In this document: positions 32,874 to 42,196 of the stretch, piece after piece
Position numbering within the stretch: the stretch's first letter is position 1
Layout: each line of letters opens with the position of its first letter
Program-made: the position numbers and the translations under genes
Notes under the pieces: generated by a model
Told to the model about the DNA's origin: nothing
The model's input: only the letters and a program-made list of their open reading frames with translations
Database searches by the model: none
Source: Micromonospora peucetia
GTDB taxonomy: Bacteria > Actinomycetota > Actinomycetes > Mycobacteriales > Micromonosporaceae
Direction: 5' to 3'
Assembly (NCBI RefSeq): GCF_900091625.1
Contig: NZ_FMIC01000001.1
Coordinates: 32,222 to 96,221, forward strand
DNA: 64,000 nt

Positions 32874-33470
32874 ATGATGACCGAGACCTCCGACACCTCA
32901 GAAAACTCTCCCCGCAAACGGCTCCTTATTGGCGCCTGCGGCGCGGCGTCCGTCGTCATGCTGCCAAGCTACCTGGCTGCCCTACGGGCCCAACTCGGCT
33001 GTCAAACCACCGTGGTCCTGACCGCTGCAGCAACGCGATTCCTGCCTCCCCATACGGTGAGCCTCTTCGCCGACGAGGTTGTGGACTCCACCGACCCGGA
33101 AGCCCCCTTCCGCACCAACCACGTCAAGTTGGCTACCAGCCATGACCTGGTCCTCGTACTTCCCGCCACTGCCAACCTGCTGGCTGAAGTCGTCCACGGG
33201 CACGCCCCCAGCCTGTTGACCGCAGTTATCCTGGCCGCGCCCACCCCCGTGCTCCTAGTCCCTGCCATGAACCGGCTCATGTGGTCTAAGCCTGCTGTAC
33301 AACGCAACATCCAGCAAAGTCGCGCGGACGGCCTTGAGATCATCGAGCCACAGTGGCGTGAAGGGTTCGAAGTCTCCAGTAAACGCATGGTCGATAATCC
33401 CTCCATGCCTGCACCTCTTGACCTAGCGAACCTCATTGGCATACGTCTCAAAGAAGCGGCGGAGGCGTAA
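32874..33470 (+). CDS. flavoprotein peptidyl-cysteine decarboxylase (EpiD/MibD-like, HFCD family)
   Basis: This is a 198-residue flavoprotein. Conserved features are H83 (TNHVKLA), PATAN at residues 97-101 and PAMNRLMW at 130-137. These correspond to the active His, PASANT and PXMNXXMW motifs of EpiD-type enzymes. The family oxidatively decarboxylates a C-terminal peptidyl Cys to an enethiol. The precursor upstream ends in Cys. It starts 4 bp after the radical SAM stop. A stand-alone coenzyme A synthesis enzyme (PPC decarboxylase) is less likely because the context is a peptide locus. Confidence 0.85.
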   Translation: MMTETSDTSENSPRKRLLIGACGAASVVMLPSYLAALRAQLGCQTTVVLTAAATRFLPPHTVSLFADEVVDSTDPEAPFRTNHVKLATSHDLVLVLPATANLLAEVVHGHAPSLLTAVILAAPTPVLLVPAMNRLMWSKPAVQRNIQQSRADGLEIIEPQWREGFEVSSKRMVDNPSMPAPLDLANLIGIRLKEAAEA

Positions 33471-33562
33471 AGAGCAAACTCTAGATTCCAAGGGTCTGTG
33501 GATCTAAAGGTGTTTCCGGCCTGACCTGCCGGGCGTTGTGCCCTGGTGAGGAGGGTGCCGTG

Positions 33563-34011
33563 ATGACCGCGACACTGAACGACCAGACCGGACGCAAGAA
33601 GCGGCCCGAGCCGTCGGCGGAGGCGAAGGCCGCAGCCGAGCTCGTCCGGGCAGCCAAGGAACAGGGCCCGTCGTTGACGGGCCCGGACGGGCTACTCAAG
33701 CAGTTGACCAAGACGGTCCTGGAGACCGCACTGAACGAGGAGATGACCGAGCACCTCGGCTATGCCAAACACGAACCCGACGGCGCCGGCTCGGGCAATA
33801 TCCGTAACGGCAGCCGGTCGAAGACCGTGCTGACCGACGCGTCAGGGCCGGTGCAGATCGACGTGCCGCGGGACCGGGCTGGCACGTTCGAGCCCCAGGT
33901 TGTCCGCAAGCGGCAGCGCCGCCTGTCCGGGGTCGACGAGGTCGTGTTGTCGCTGTATGCCAAAGGGCTGACCACGGGCGAGATCTCAGCCCACTTCGCC
34001 GAGATCTACGG
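33563..34011 (+). pseudogene. IS256/mutator-type transposase, N-terminal fragment
   Basis: About 150 residues match the N-terminus of IS256-family transposases: LKQLTKTVLETALNEEMTEH, NGSRSKTVLTD, DVPRDRAGTFEPQVV, LYAKGLTTGEISAHF. The frame then leaves homology at EIYGG and runs into an unrelated GC-rich stretch containing a run of eight Gs. The catalytic core is missing, so the element is dead. It lies right behind the RiPP genes and may have moved with them. Confidence 0.8.
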
Positions 34012-34152
34012 CGGCTGCCAGCTCCCGGGCCTGGGCGGGGGGGGTGCTGGGCGGTGTGCGGTTTCCAGTAGTCGTCGTCGGGGAGCTCAACCTTGATTGC
34101 GGCCGGCGCAAGCTATTGCGATCATCGCAACCGGTTGCGCAGAATGTAGGAC

Positions 34153-34590
34153 ATGACTCGACGAGACATCTTCACCGACGTGGCCGCGATCCTGTACCCG
34201 ATCCCGCAGCCCGACCCCGGCGAGGAACACGACGACGGCTTCCTCGCCGCGCGGGACGAAGCCGCTGAAGACCAAGAACGTGCCACCGAGAACCTGCGGG
34301 CCGCGTGGGACGGAGCGGATCAGGACCCCCTGATCGGCGCGCTAGCCGGTGCCCGTCGCGCGAAGGAGGAAGCCGAGCAGCGGATCCGTGAGTTGATCGC
34401 CTACGGGCGCGAGTTCGTCCAACCCCGCCCCTACACGCTGGGCGACCTCGCCGCAGCCGCCGGCATGTCCATCTCCGGCACCCGCACCGCCTACAGCCAC
34501 CGCGACGTCGCCCAAGTCGCCGACGCCACCGGCGCCAAGCCCCGAGAGTGGCGAGCCCCCGACCCCGAGGACGGGCAGGCAACGGCATGA
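34153..34590 (+). CDS. small protein with possible C-terminal helix-turn-helix
   Basis: This is a 145-residue acidic protein. The middle is helical (ARRAKEEAEQRIRELIAYGREF) and the C-terminal part reads YTLGDLAAAAGMSISGTRTAYS, which resembles a helix-turn-helix. It overlaps the next small gene by ATGA, indicating a two-gene unit. The family is not recognised. Similar coupled pairs occur on actinobacterial mobile DNA. Confidence 0.6.
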   Translation: MTRRDIFTDVAAILYPIPQPDPGEEHDDGFLAARDEAAEDQERATENLRAAWDGADQDPLIGALAGARRAKEEAEQRIRELIAYGREFVQPRPYTLGDLAAAAGMSISGTRTAYSHRDVAQVADATGAKPREWRAPDPEDGQATA

Positions 34591-34781
34591 GCACGCCGGC
34601 CTGCCTCTGCCCAATCCGCTGGCGGCACCTCTACGCCATGATCGACGGCATCCGCCACGAGGTGGAACCAAGCCCCGTCGACACCGCGACCAGTCTACTG
34701 TTCCGGGCCTGGTGCACCTGCTGCGGTACCGAGTACACCCACCCGTTTCGCCTCAGCGCCACGCGTCACCGGGCGGCCTGA
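34587..34781 (+). CDS. 64-residue zinc-ribbon-like protein
   Basis: The ATG overlaps the preceding stop. Cysteines are arranged as CLC near the N-terminus and CTCC near residue 49, enough for a small zinc site. The sequence includes WRHLYAMIDGIRHEVE and LLFRAWCTCCGTEYTHPF. The function is unknown; co-translation with the HTH-like protein suggests a joint role. Confidence 0.55.
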   Translation: MSTPACLCPIRWRHLYAMIDGIRHEVEPSPVDTATSLLFRAWCTCCGTEYTHPFRLSATRHRAA

Positions 34782-34915
34782 CCAGGTGACGTGGGCCCGC
34801 CGTCGCGGCGCTCGATCATGAAGATCCACCGGCCTCCGGTGGTGTCGATGGCGGTCACCGCGGCGTCGGTGCACTGCGCCTCGCCCCAGTGTCCGAGGCG
34901 GTTGCGTAGGTGTTA
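34766..34915 (-). pseudogene. possible 3' remnant of an unknown gene
   Basis: On the minus strand, an open stretch after a TAA reads LRNRLGHWGEAQCTDAAV, then GGRWIFMIERRDGG to a TGA at 34766. The sequence looks coding but has no start and is closed upstream by the stop. The same frame continues above the stop with plausible residues, so this may be an interrupted gene reaching to about 35100. The remainder of 34916-35153 shows nothing clear. Confidence 0.3.
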
Positions 34916-35153
34916 CGTCCGGGCCCGCCGGGAGGTCGCCACCGCCGAAAGCCTGGTGATCGCCGCGTGCGGGTTGGTGCGGGCGCCGGCGGCCGCGATC
35001 ACCGACCCGGTGTGGGCTGGTCGCCACCGACGAGCGTGACGACGAGCCGGCCGCCGGGTGCGGCTGGTCCATCTGCAGCACCCCCGGCCTGATGGCGTCA
35101 TCGCGTAGATCTCCGTGTTGACGGCTCGGCGTCATGGCCGGCAGCTTTGAGTG

Positions 35154-36032
35154 TTACTGGTTAGCGCCTCGGACCAGCGTGGACAGGAACCGGATGGAGT
35201 TCTCCACGCGGTGCTTGATCGCGCGCAGGGCGGGGATATCGAAGTTGCCGGCGGTCCCGTGCGTGCCCTTGTTGAACTGGGAGAACAGGTTCAACACGTC
35301 GTTGACGTCTTGCTCGACGAAGTCGCCCAGGGTTTCGTAGCCGGCGCCGTTGAGATCGAGCAGGTAACCGATCTTCTCGCGCCGCGCCACAGCCTTGCCG
35401 TCTGGTCCCCGCGCGCAGTCTGGCTTGGCCTGCAGCACCGCGACGGCGGGAGCGTTCATGTCGATCAGCTTCACCACGACCTCGCGGGCGCTGGTGCAGA
35501 AGTGCCGCGCCGCGTCGGGATTGCGCGGGTTGATCGCGAACCGGGCGCCCTCCCAACGGTTGTGCAGGTCGAGCGACAGAGACGACAGCTCGTCGGTGAG
35601 CGAGGTTTCCTCGATCTGCTCGGCGTCGGCGGCCGTGCCGTCCAGAAGAGTGTTAGCGAGCTGGGCGCTGTTGGCCGTCTCGGCTTCCGCCAGGTCGGCC
35701 AGTTCCTGCCCGCGCGCGTTCCAGCCCTCGGACTGTTCATCGACGTGGGAGTACGCGGTATGCAGCGCGATGGTGGAAGTCTGCACCGTGACGTAGCGGG
35801 TCGCCGAGCGTTGCCGGTTGACCCGTGCTATCTCGGCGTTGAGCCGCTGCCGGTTGGCGCGCACGCGGGCGTTGTACGCGCGAACCTCGCGGTTGTGCTC
35901 GTCGACGGCGCGCTTGAGCTTGCGGTTGTAGTCCGTGACCTCGCGGTTGTAAGTGTCGACGGCCCGCTTCACCTTGCGGTTGTGCTCGTTGACCATGCGG
36001 TTGTACTGGGCCGGCGTGACCTTTCGTGGCAT
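35154..36032 (-). CDS. unknown protein with N-terminal Asn-rich coiled-coil repeats
   Basis: The ATG at 36032 behind GGAGG gives 292 residues. Residues 8-65 contain a repeated YNR/HNR pattern (YNRMVNEHNRKVKRAVD, TYNREVTDYNRKLKRAVD, EHNREVRAYNARV), repeating about every 17 residues, which should form a long helix. The C-terminal half is conserved-looking: GYETLGDFVEQDVNDVLNLF, FNKGTHGTAGNFD, HRVENSIRFL. The arrangement suggests a sensor or scaffold helix plus a globular, possibly enzymatic, domain. No family could be named. The neighbours are another unknown gene and the CRISPR locus. Confidence 0.65.
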   Translation of the reverse strand: MPRKVTPAQYNRMVNEHNRKVKRAVDTYNREVTDYNRKLKRAVDEHNREVRAYNARVRANRQRLNAEIARVNRQRSATRYVTVQTSTIALHTAYSHVDEQSEGWNARGQELADLAEAETANSAQLANTLLDGTAADAEQIEETSLTDELSSLSLDLHNRWEGARFAINPRNPDAARHFCTSAREVVVKLIDMNAPAVAVLQAKPDCARGPDGKAVARREKIGYLLDLNGAGYETLGDFVEQDVNDVLNLFSQFNKGTHGTAGNFDIPALRAIKHRVENSIRFLSTLVRGANQ

Positions 36033-36105
36033 ATCAACCTCCGCGCGCGAGAATACGCCTGGGGTCCGACAGAAACGCAGGTCAGTTCGGTGGGCGCGTC
36101 GGCGT

Positions 36106-37032
36106 TCACTGGTCGTTGTAGCGCTCGACGAGGACACGGCGCACGCCGGCGTCGAGCATCGCTTGCGCGCGGTGCTGGCCGTTGTTGTAGCCCTCGCGGC
36201 GTGGCCACGGCGCGTACGGGCGGATCGTGTCGACCAGCAGCGAGTCCAAGGCCTCGCGCTCCCATTCGGTGAGGCGCCGCGCGTCCGGGTGGTCGAGCAC
36301 GTACGACATGGTGTCGTCGAAGGAGAGGCCGTCGGCCTTGGCTTGCTCGGCCAGCCGGATGGCCAGCCGCGTCACCTTCTGCCAGTCGCCGCCGTGGTAC
36401 CAGCAGCAGTCCCGGCCGCGGCGACGCGGCACGAGCTGGCGGCCGAAGCGACGCCACCACGGCACCCCGGTCGCCATACAGCCGTCCTCACGAAACGGAG
36501 TGGGACGTGGCAGCCAGACCACGAGCCGGGCCGCGTACGTCGATTCAGGGTCCGGCTCGATTTCGGGCGCGATGAAGCCGCTGCCCCGGGTCAGGTCGAC
36601 GGGCCGGCCGACGAGCGCGTCGATGTCGGCCGGCGACACCGATAGCCACTCAGGACCGTGCAGGGTGTGCTCGGCCCGGTCCGCGGTGAAGGTCACCAGC
36701 TGCGGACCGCGGCTCGGCAAGCTGCTCTCATCGTCGGTGACCATAACTTCCATCCAGACCGGCGGTTCCGGTTCGTCGGGGCAGTACTGCCGCCACACCA
36801 CCGCCGCGCACTCCTCGGCCGCGTTGGCCAGCGAGCGGCCCTCGCCGGCGGACGGCATCTGCGTGGCGATCGCAACGGGACGCAGACCGGCCGCGGTGAA
36901 CAGCTGCAACCGGAACGTCGTACGCCAGCGCGCCTCGGGCGGCAGCCGGAACATGTGCTCGTCGACGACCTGCTCGCGCGGTCCGGCGAGAGCGGCCAGC
37001 GGGGCGGGCAGGGGCGGCACATCGGTGGTCAT
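36106..37032 (-). CDS. unknown protein with ParB-like C-terminal motif
   Basis: This 308-residue soluble protein is notable for a C-terminal YNNGQHRAQAMLDAGVRRVLV, which resembles the dNTPase/nuclease-fold motif of ParB-like domains. A Trp/Cys-rich middle lies around GRDCCWYHGGDWQKV. The N-terminal part is unrecognised. It is in the same direction as the 35154 gene with a 73-bp gap, so they could be one operon. A role in defence is a guess from location beside the CRISPR array. Confidence 0.6.
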   Translation of the reverse strand: MTTDVPPLPAPLAALAGPREQVVDEHMFRLPPEARWRTTFRLQLFTAAGLRPVAIATQMPSAGEGRSLANAAEECAAVVWRQYCPDEPEPPVWMEVMVTDDESSLPSRGPQLVTFTADRAEHTLHGPEWLSVSPADIDALVGRPVDLTRGSGFIAPEIEPDPESTYAARLVVWLPRPTPFREDGCMATGVPWWRRFGRQLVPRRRGRDCCWYHGGDWQKVTRLAIRLAEQAKADGLSFDDTMSYVLDHPDARRLTEWEREALDSLLVDTIRPYAPWPRREGYNNGQHRAQAMLDAGVRRVLVERYNDQ

Positions 37033-37295
37033 GCCGGCACGGTAGCCGCTCCCAGGCTGATAGCCGCGAGTGCGTCAACGCGTCGCCAAGAGTGCGTTAA
37101 GACGCTACCTGCGCCCGGCAGCCGTCACCGGTTGACCGGTCGGAAAGAGCCGGTACAGCTCGGCCTCGCCCGGAGACGCGGGATACCCGATGCTCGAGGC
37201 CAGCTCATGGATGCGGTCGGGCGGATCAGTAGTCTCTGCAACGGAGCGGGGATCACCCAGCCCTGAACATGGGTACTCGCCCAGGGGAGCACTAC

Positions 37296-37661
37296 GTGAG
37301 CGAATACGACTACTCGGGCACCTGGTTTAGCCGATACAACGGCTTCTCAACCAGCCAGGACAAAGACGTCACCGTCACCCACGACGTGATCATTACCCAG
37401 GACGGTGATCATCTGGAAGTCCGGAGCCGACCGTGGTCCGCCTCAACCCTTAAGCTCTCGCTCGACGTCACAGGGTGGGTCGTGACCGGGACCTGGTCGG
37501 AGATCACCGACCCGAACGGGGAATATCGAGGACAGCGATTCCACGGTGCGCTCCAGTTGGTGATGGACGGCGGGGGTGTGCTTACGGGCAGGTGGGTTGG
37601 CTTCGACCCCTTCAGCAGCAGGTTCAATACAGGTGAGTGGGTGCTCGCACGGCGGGGTTAG
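37296..37661 (+). CDS. small beta-rich protein of unknown function
   Basis: GTG 37296 is chosen because GGGGAGC precedes it; the in-frame ATG at 37269 has no site. The 121-residue product is rich in alternating hydrophobic and polar residues (FSRYNG, VTHDVIITQDGDHLEV, GWVVTGTWSEI, LTGRWVGFDPF). This suggests a lipocalin-like or other small barrel. There is no signal peptide. It ends about 120 bp before the first degenerate CRISPR repeat. Confidence 0.6.
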   Translation: MSEYDYSGTWFSRYNGFSTSQDKDVTVTHDVIITQDGDHLEVRSRPWSASTLKLSLDVTGWVVTGTWSEITDPNGEYRGQRFHGALQLVMDGGGVLTGRWVGFDPFSSRFNTGEWVLARRG

Positions 37662-37783
37662 AACTCGGCGCCGGACTCGCAGATCCGCGGCCACCACGCG
37701 TCCAACGTCGCCTCGATGCCGGGCTGCTGCTGTGGCATGTCGGGGACGCCCCGCTGCCGACGGCCTGCGCGTTCCTGGTCGTC

Positions 37784-39153
37784 GGAAGACCCCGCGCATG
37801 CGGGAACGACTGGCGGGCGGCGGCGCGCAGCGCGGCGCGGGCCGGATGACCCCCCGCGCGTGCGGTAACAACCGGGTCGGCGGCCATGTGGTCGGGGTTG
37901 GTGGCGGAAGGTCCCCGCGCGTGCGGGGATAACGGCGAGTCCCCCGGTGGCTGGTTCGGGTGCTGGGGAAGACCCCCGCGCGTGCGGGGACGACCGCTGC
38001 TGACGCGGCGTCAGCCGGGCCGTGCCGGAAGGACCCCCGCGCGTGCGGGGACGACATGCGCCGGAGTCCAATGAGTGAGATCCCAGGCGGAAGACCCCCG
38101 CGCGTACGGGGACGACGGGCGGCGCAACTGAGCCGGCTCGTCGGTTGCCGGAAGACCCCAGCGCGTGCGGGGACGACCGCGACCACGGGTCCACCTCGTA
38201 CCACTCGCCGGGAAGACCCCCGCGCGTGCGGAGGCGACTTCGGGTCATCGCTGAACTTGTACCCGCCGAAGGGAAGACCCCCGCGCGTGCGGGGACGACG
38301 TCACCGTGTGGACCGAGTTCGCGCCGTTCCAGGGAAGACCCCCGCGCGTGCGGGGACGACCCCACGCGGCCCGCTCAACGTTGTCGTACACGAGGAAGAC
38401 CCCCGCGCGTGCGGGGACGACCAGAACTTCGGCGGCCCGATCCAAGAGGTCTGGGGAAGACCCCCGCGCGTGCGGGGACGACGACCCGTGCGCCCCCGAT
38501 GCGGTGACGGCGAACCGGAAGACCCCCGCGCGTGCGGGGACGACCTCGGGTCGTCCTGGAACGCGTACCCGCCGAACGGAAGACCCCCGCGCGTGCGGGA
38601 CGACTACAACACGGCAGAGCAGATGACGCCGGCCGACGGAAGACCCCCGCGCGTGCGGGGACGACGCCGCCGGAGCCGGTCCGCACGGTGAGGGTGGCGG
38701 AAGACCCCCGCGCGTGCGGGGACGACGTTCCGTCCCTGTTCACGCGGCTGCGCGGCATGGGAAGACCCCCGCGCGTGCGGGGACGACTCTCAGCTCACCA
38801 TGCCAGTGGTATCCGCCGTCGGAAGACCCCCGCGCGTGCGGGGACGACATCGCGGGCGAGCGTCTCGCCACCGGCGCCCGCGGAAGACCCCCGCGCGTGC
38901 GGGGACGACGACCTTGCGGCCGTCAAGCGCACCAAGAGCGACGGAAGACCCCCGCGCGTGCGGGGACGACATGATCACGGGCACGCCCGACCTGATCGCA
39001 GGAGGAAGACCCCCGCGCGTGCGGGGACGACCTGGTATGAGCCGGGGTACGTGTCTCGCGTCATGGAAGACCCCCGCGCGTGCGGGGACGACATGGCCTG
39101 GTACCTGAACCGCGCGCTGACGAACGGAAGACCCCCGCGCGTGCGGGGACGAC
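37784..39153 (-). CRISPR. CRISPR array 1, type I-E, 23 repeats / 22 spacers
   Basis: Repeats of 28 bp start at 37784, 37844, 37906, 37967 and then about every 61 bp to 39126. On the minus strand the repeat begins GTCGTCCCCGCACGCG and ends GGGGTCTTCC, with the CCCCGC/GCGGGG stem of type I-E. The leftmost three copies are degenerate (for example CGCATGCGGGAACGAC), marking the old end. The array is therefore read leftward from a leader at 39154-39378. Spacers are 32-34 bp. The repeat differs from array 2 in its first base (G instead of C). Confidence 0.97.
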
Positions 39154-39378
39154 GCTTGCTGACCTGCTCTTATTGGCGAGATAGGGGCCTGGTTCGATTA
39201 GTCCTCGCCGCCATATCTCCCCAACGATCGGTGTCTGCGCCTGGAGTCATTTCCTCGCAGGCGAACCATCGTACGGGCGGCAGTATGCGTGTGGGCGTTG
39301 GTCAAGTGTTAGTCGGGGTTTTGACTGGGCTCGCGTCGTCGAGGGTTGCTGTCGGTAGGGCGTTCTAGGGTGCACGCC
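39154..39378. promoter_or_regulatory. array 1 leader and divergent cas3 promoter region
   Basis: This 225-bp gap separates the newest repeat of array 1 from cas3. It is less GC-rich than its surroundings (for example CTCTTATTGGCGAGATAG) and contains no gene. By position it must hold the leader of array 1 (leftward) and the promoter of the cas operon (rightward). Individual boxes could not be assigned. Confidence 0.6.
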
Positions 39379-42162
39379 ATGGTTTCGGATCCGACTGGCG
39401 CCCTCGCTGTGTTGTGGGGGAAGTCCAATGCTGGCGGCAGGCAGAACCTGCTGGTGCAGCATTTGTTGGACTCGGCTGCGGTCGGTGAGTTGATCTGGGA
39501 CTTCTATCTGGCGCCGGCGGTGAAGAGGCATCTCAACGACTCCTGCGACGAGCAGGGGCGGGTCGTGTTTGCCTTGTTGTGTGGGCTGCACGACTGTGGG
39601 AAGGCGGTGCCGGCCTTCCAGTGCAAGGACGAGGGCCTCTCGCAGGCGGTCCGGAGAATCGGCTTGGTGTGGCCTGCGCTCAATGCGGAGGCGCGGCGTT
39701 GGCATCACTCGTGCGCGGGGGCGGTGATTGCTTCTCGGGTCCTGTCTGCCAACGGGTGGAGTCCGGAGGTGGTCAGTTGGGTGTGGCCCGTAATCGCTGG
39801 GCATCACGGGCTTATTCCGTCTGACGAGATTTTCGCGGTGGCGAGGAGGCTGCGTAACGCGCAGGGCCGCGGTGGGCAGTGGGAGGCGGCGCAGGACCAG
39901 GTGGTGACGGCTGTCGCTTCGGCTCTCGACGTCGATCTTCAGCGGCTGAGTTCGATCCGGGTGCCGCGTCGAGGGATCCAACTGGCGCTGTCGGGCGCGG
40001 TAATCATGGCCGACTGGATCGCAAGCGGTGAGCACTTCGTCGGGGTCGACGAGATTGCAAAGGTGTCGGTGTCCACTGCTCGCAAGCGCGCCAGCGATGC
40101 CTGGTCGCTGCTTGACCTGCGGGGCGGCTGGGCGGGTGATTCCTATGTTTCGGTGCCGGACTTGGTGGCGGCCAGATTTGGTCGAGGTCCGGCACGGCCG
40201 GTGCAGGCCGCTGCGGTGGCGCTGGCGGAGCAGATGAGCGCGCCGGGTCTAGTGGTGATTGAGGCGCCGATGGGTGAGGGCAAGACCGAGGCGGCGTTGG
40301 CGGCCGCGGAGGTGCTCGGTCGGCGGTTCGGGCATAACGGTGTGTTCGTGGGGCTGCCGACCCAGGCGACGAGTGATCCGATGTTCGACCGGGTGCTGGC
40401 GTGGGCGGAGGCGGTCGAGCCAGGTCTGCCTGTGGGGTTGTTGCACGGCAAGCGGATGTTCAACTCGCGCTGGGCACAGTTGCAGAGCCAGGTCCGGTTT
40501 GTGGGCATCGACGAGTACGGCTGTGACGATGAGTACGGCAGCGGGGCGGGTCAGTGGGTGAAGCCGGAGCAGGCTCCGCCGGAGTGGTTCCTGGGTCCCA
40601 AGCGGGGCATGCTGATGCCGGTCGCCGTCGGCACTGTCGATCACTTGTTGCACGCGGCCACGCGTACGAAGCACGTCATGCTCCGCCACGCCGGCTTGGC
40701 CAACCGTGTTGTCGTCATCGATGAGGTGCACGCGTACGACGTCTACATGTCGCAGTTCCTCGAGGAGGCGCTGCGGTGGTTGGCGGATGCGGGTGTGCCG
40801 GTGATCCTGCTGTCAGCGACGCTTGCGCCCGGGCAGCGGGCTGCACTGGCTCGGGCCTATCTGCAGGGCGCCCATGGCACCCGCGAGGTGGACACCTCGG
40901 CGGTGTCTGCGATTGCCGGCTATCCGGTGATCCACGGGGTGAGCGTCGATGATCCGGCGCCGTTGTACAAGACGCCGCAGGCGTGGCGGTCGTCTGCGCC
41001 GGTGACGGTGCGGGTGGTGCAGGAAGCACCGAAGGACGGTCCGGGCGCTGTCGTCGACCTGCTGACCGATGAACTGTCCGAGGGTGGATGTGCCCTCGTC
41101 ATCCGCAACACGGTGGGGCGTGCGCAGCAGACGTACCAGGCGCTGAAGAAGGTCATGAGGGACGACGAGGTCGTCCTGCTGCATGGCCGGCTGACCGTCG
41201 GTGAACGCGCGGAGCGCACCGCGAAGGTTCTGAGTCTTCTGGCCGCCCCGGGGGCTTCCGACGCTGCGGCTCGCCCGGCTCGGTTTGTGGTGGTCGCGAC
41301 GCAGATCGCCGAGCAGTCCTTCGATGTCGACGCCGATCTGCTGGTCACCGATCTGGCGCCGGTCGACCTTCTGCTGCAACGGATCGGACGGATCCACCGG
41401 CATGACCGGCCGGCCACAGACCGGCCCGCCGGGCTTCGGCGACCTCAGGTCGTCGTCACGGGAATGACCACGGCGGGGACCGGTGTGCCGGTCTTTCCCT
41501 CCGGAAGTGAGTTCGTCTACGGCCGTCACATGCTCCTACGGACCGCGGTGCTGGTGCAGGAGGCGGCGGCCGGAGAGAGGTGGAGCATCCCGGCCGACGT
41601 TCCGGATCTGGTGCGCCGGGCGTACGGCGAGGAGGACATTGCCCCACCCCAGTGGAGGGAGTTGGCGGCTGAGGCCCGTAAGCAGTGGGTTGCGAGCGAG
41701 GGGCAACGGCAGGGGGCTGCGGTCTCCTTCCTGCTGTGCGGTGAGGACAACCTCGGCACAACGAACCTGGTTGGTCTGCACGGCCGGGCGACGGGCGACC
41801 TCCCCGACGACGACGCGGTCGCCGCTGTCGTCCGCGATGGCCCGGAAACCGTGGAAGTCGTTCTCGTCCGCGCGGATCGCAGCGGATATCTGACGCTGCA
41901 GGGCAGCAGTCTCGGCCCGAACGGCGACGGGGTCAGCGACCCTGAGATCGCCCGGTCCGTGGTTGGGGCGACGCTACGCCTGCCGCCGGCCCTCACCGAC
42001 GCCGCGAAGGCAGACCTCAAACCGCTTCCCGGCTGGGACGGGAGTGCCTGGCTGCGCCGCTCGCGCGCCCTGGTGCTCGATGAGAGCTTCTCCACCTCGC
42101 TCGGAGGGCACCGTCTCACCTACGACGCGGACCTCGGACTCCTCCAGACGAGGCTGCGATGA
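39379..42162 (+). CDS. cas3: Cas3 nuclease-helicase, type I-E
   Basis: The start is taken as ATG 39379 (927 residues); a GTG at 39370 is possible. The N-terminal HD nuclease has LHDCGK near residue 70 and RWHHSCAG plus AGHHGL further on. The SF2 helicase has Walker A in MGEGKTEAA near residue 298, DEVH in VVIDEVHAYD near residue 447, and motif VI in LLQRIGRIHRH. Cas3 is recruited by Cascade to unwind and degrade target DNA. It heads the cas operon and all key motifs are intact. Confidence 0.96.
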   Translation: MVSDPTGALAVLWGKSNAGGRQNLLVQHLLDSAAVGELIWDFYLAPAVKRHLNDSCDEQGRVVFALLCGLHDCGKAVPAFQCKDEGLSQAVRRIGLVWPALNAEARRWHHSCAGAVIASRVLSANGWSPEVVSWVWPVIAGHHGLIPSDEIFAVARRLRNAQGRGGQWEAAQDQVVTAVASALDVDLQRLSSIRVPRRGIQLALSGAVIMADWIASGEHFVGVDEIAKVSVSTARKRASDAWSLLDLRGGWAGDSYVSVPDLVAARFGRGPARPVQAAAVALAEQMSAPGLVVIEAPMGEGKTEAALAAAEVLGRRFGHNGVFVGLPTQATSDPMFDRVLAWAEAVEPGLPVGLLHGKRMFNSRWAQLQSQVRFVGIDEYGCDDEYGSGAGQWVKPEQAPPEWFLGPKRGMLMPVAVGTVDHLLHAATRTKHVMLRHAGLANRVVVIDEVHAYDVYMSQFLEEALRWLADAGVPVILLSATLAPGQRAALARAYLQGAHGTREVDTSAVSAIAGYPVIHGVSVDDPAPLYKTPQAWRSSAPVTVRVVQEAPKDGPGAVVDLLTDELSEGGCALVIRNTVGRAQQTYQALKKVMRDDEVVLLHGRLTVGERAERTAKVLSLLAAPGASDAAARPARFVVVATQIAEQSFDVDADLLVTDLAPVDLLLQRIGRIHRHDRPATDRPAGLRRPQVVVTGMTTAGTGVPVFPSGSEFVYGRHMLLRTAVLVQEAAAGERWSIPADVPDLVRRAYGEEDIAPPQWRELAAEARKQWVASEGQRQGAAVSFLLCGEDNLGTTNLVGLHGRATGDLPDDDAVAAVVRDGPETVEVVLVRADRSGYLTLQGSSLGPNGDGVSDPEIARSVVGATLRLPPALTDAAKADLKPLPGWDGSAWLRRSRALVLDESFSTSLGGHRLTYDADLGLLQTRLR

Positions 42163-42171
42163 CGTGACATC

Positions 42172-42196
42172 TAACCCCGCGTAGGCGGGGACAAAG
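42172..42196 (-). repeat. isolated CRISPR-repeat-like hairpin behind cas3
   Basis: On the minus strand the sequence GTCCCCGC-CTAC-GCGGGG reproduces the stem and first flank of the type I-E repeat used in both arrays, with a different four-base loop. It stands alone, ten bases after the cas3 stop. It may simply terminate cas3 transcription. It may also be a relic repeat or a repeat-like RNA element processed by Cas6e. Confidence 0.45.

Noticed and set aside
34036..34060. Run of Gs after the IS256 fragment as a possible slippage site
   Set aside because: The transposase has already lost homology before the run, so there is no product to restore by slippage.
34695..35135. 146-codon minus-strand frame
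   Set aside because: Arg/His/Pro-rich with no motif; the more plausible coding trace in this area is in a different frame (34766-34915).
37784..39368. Long Pro/Arg-rich reading frames through array 1 with repeating KTPARAGTT-like units
   Set aside because: They are the translation of CRISPR repeats whose 61-bp period leaves frames open; not genes.
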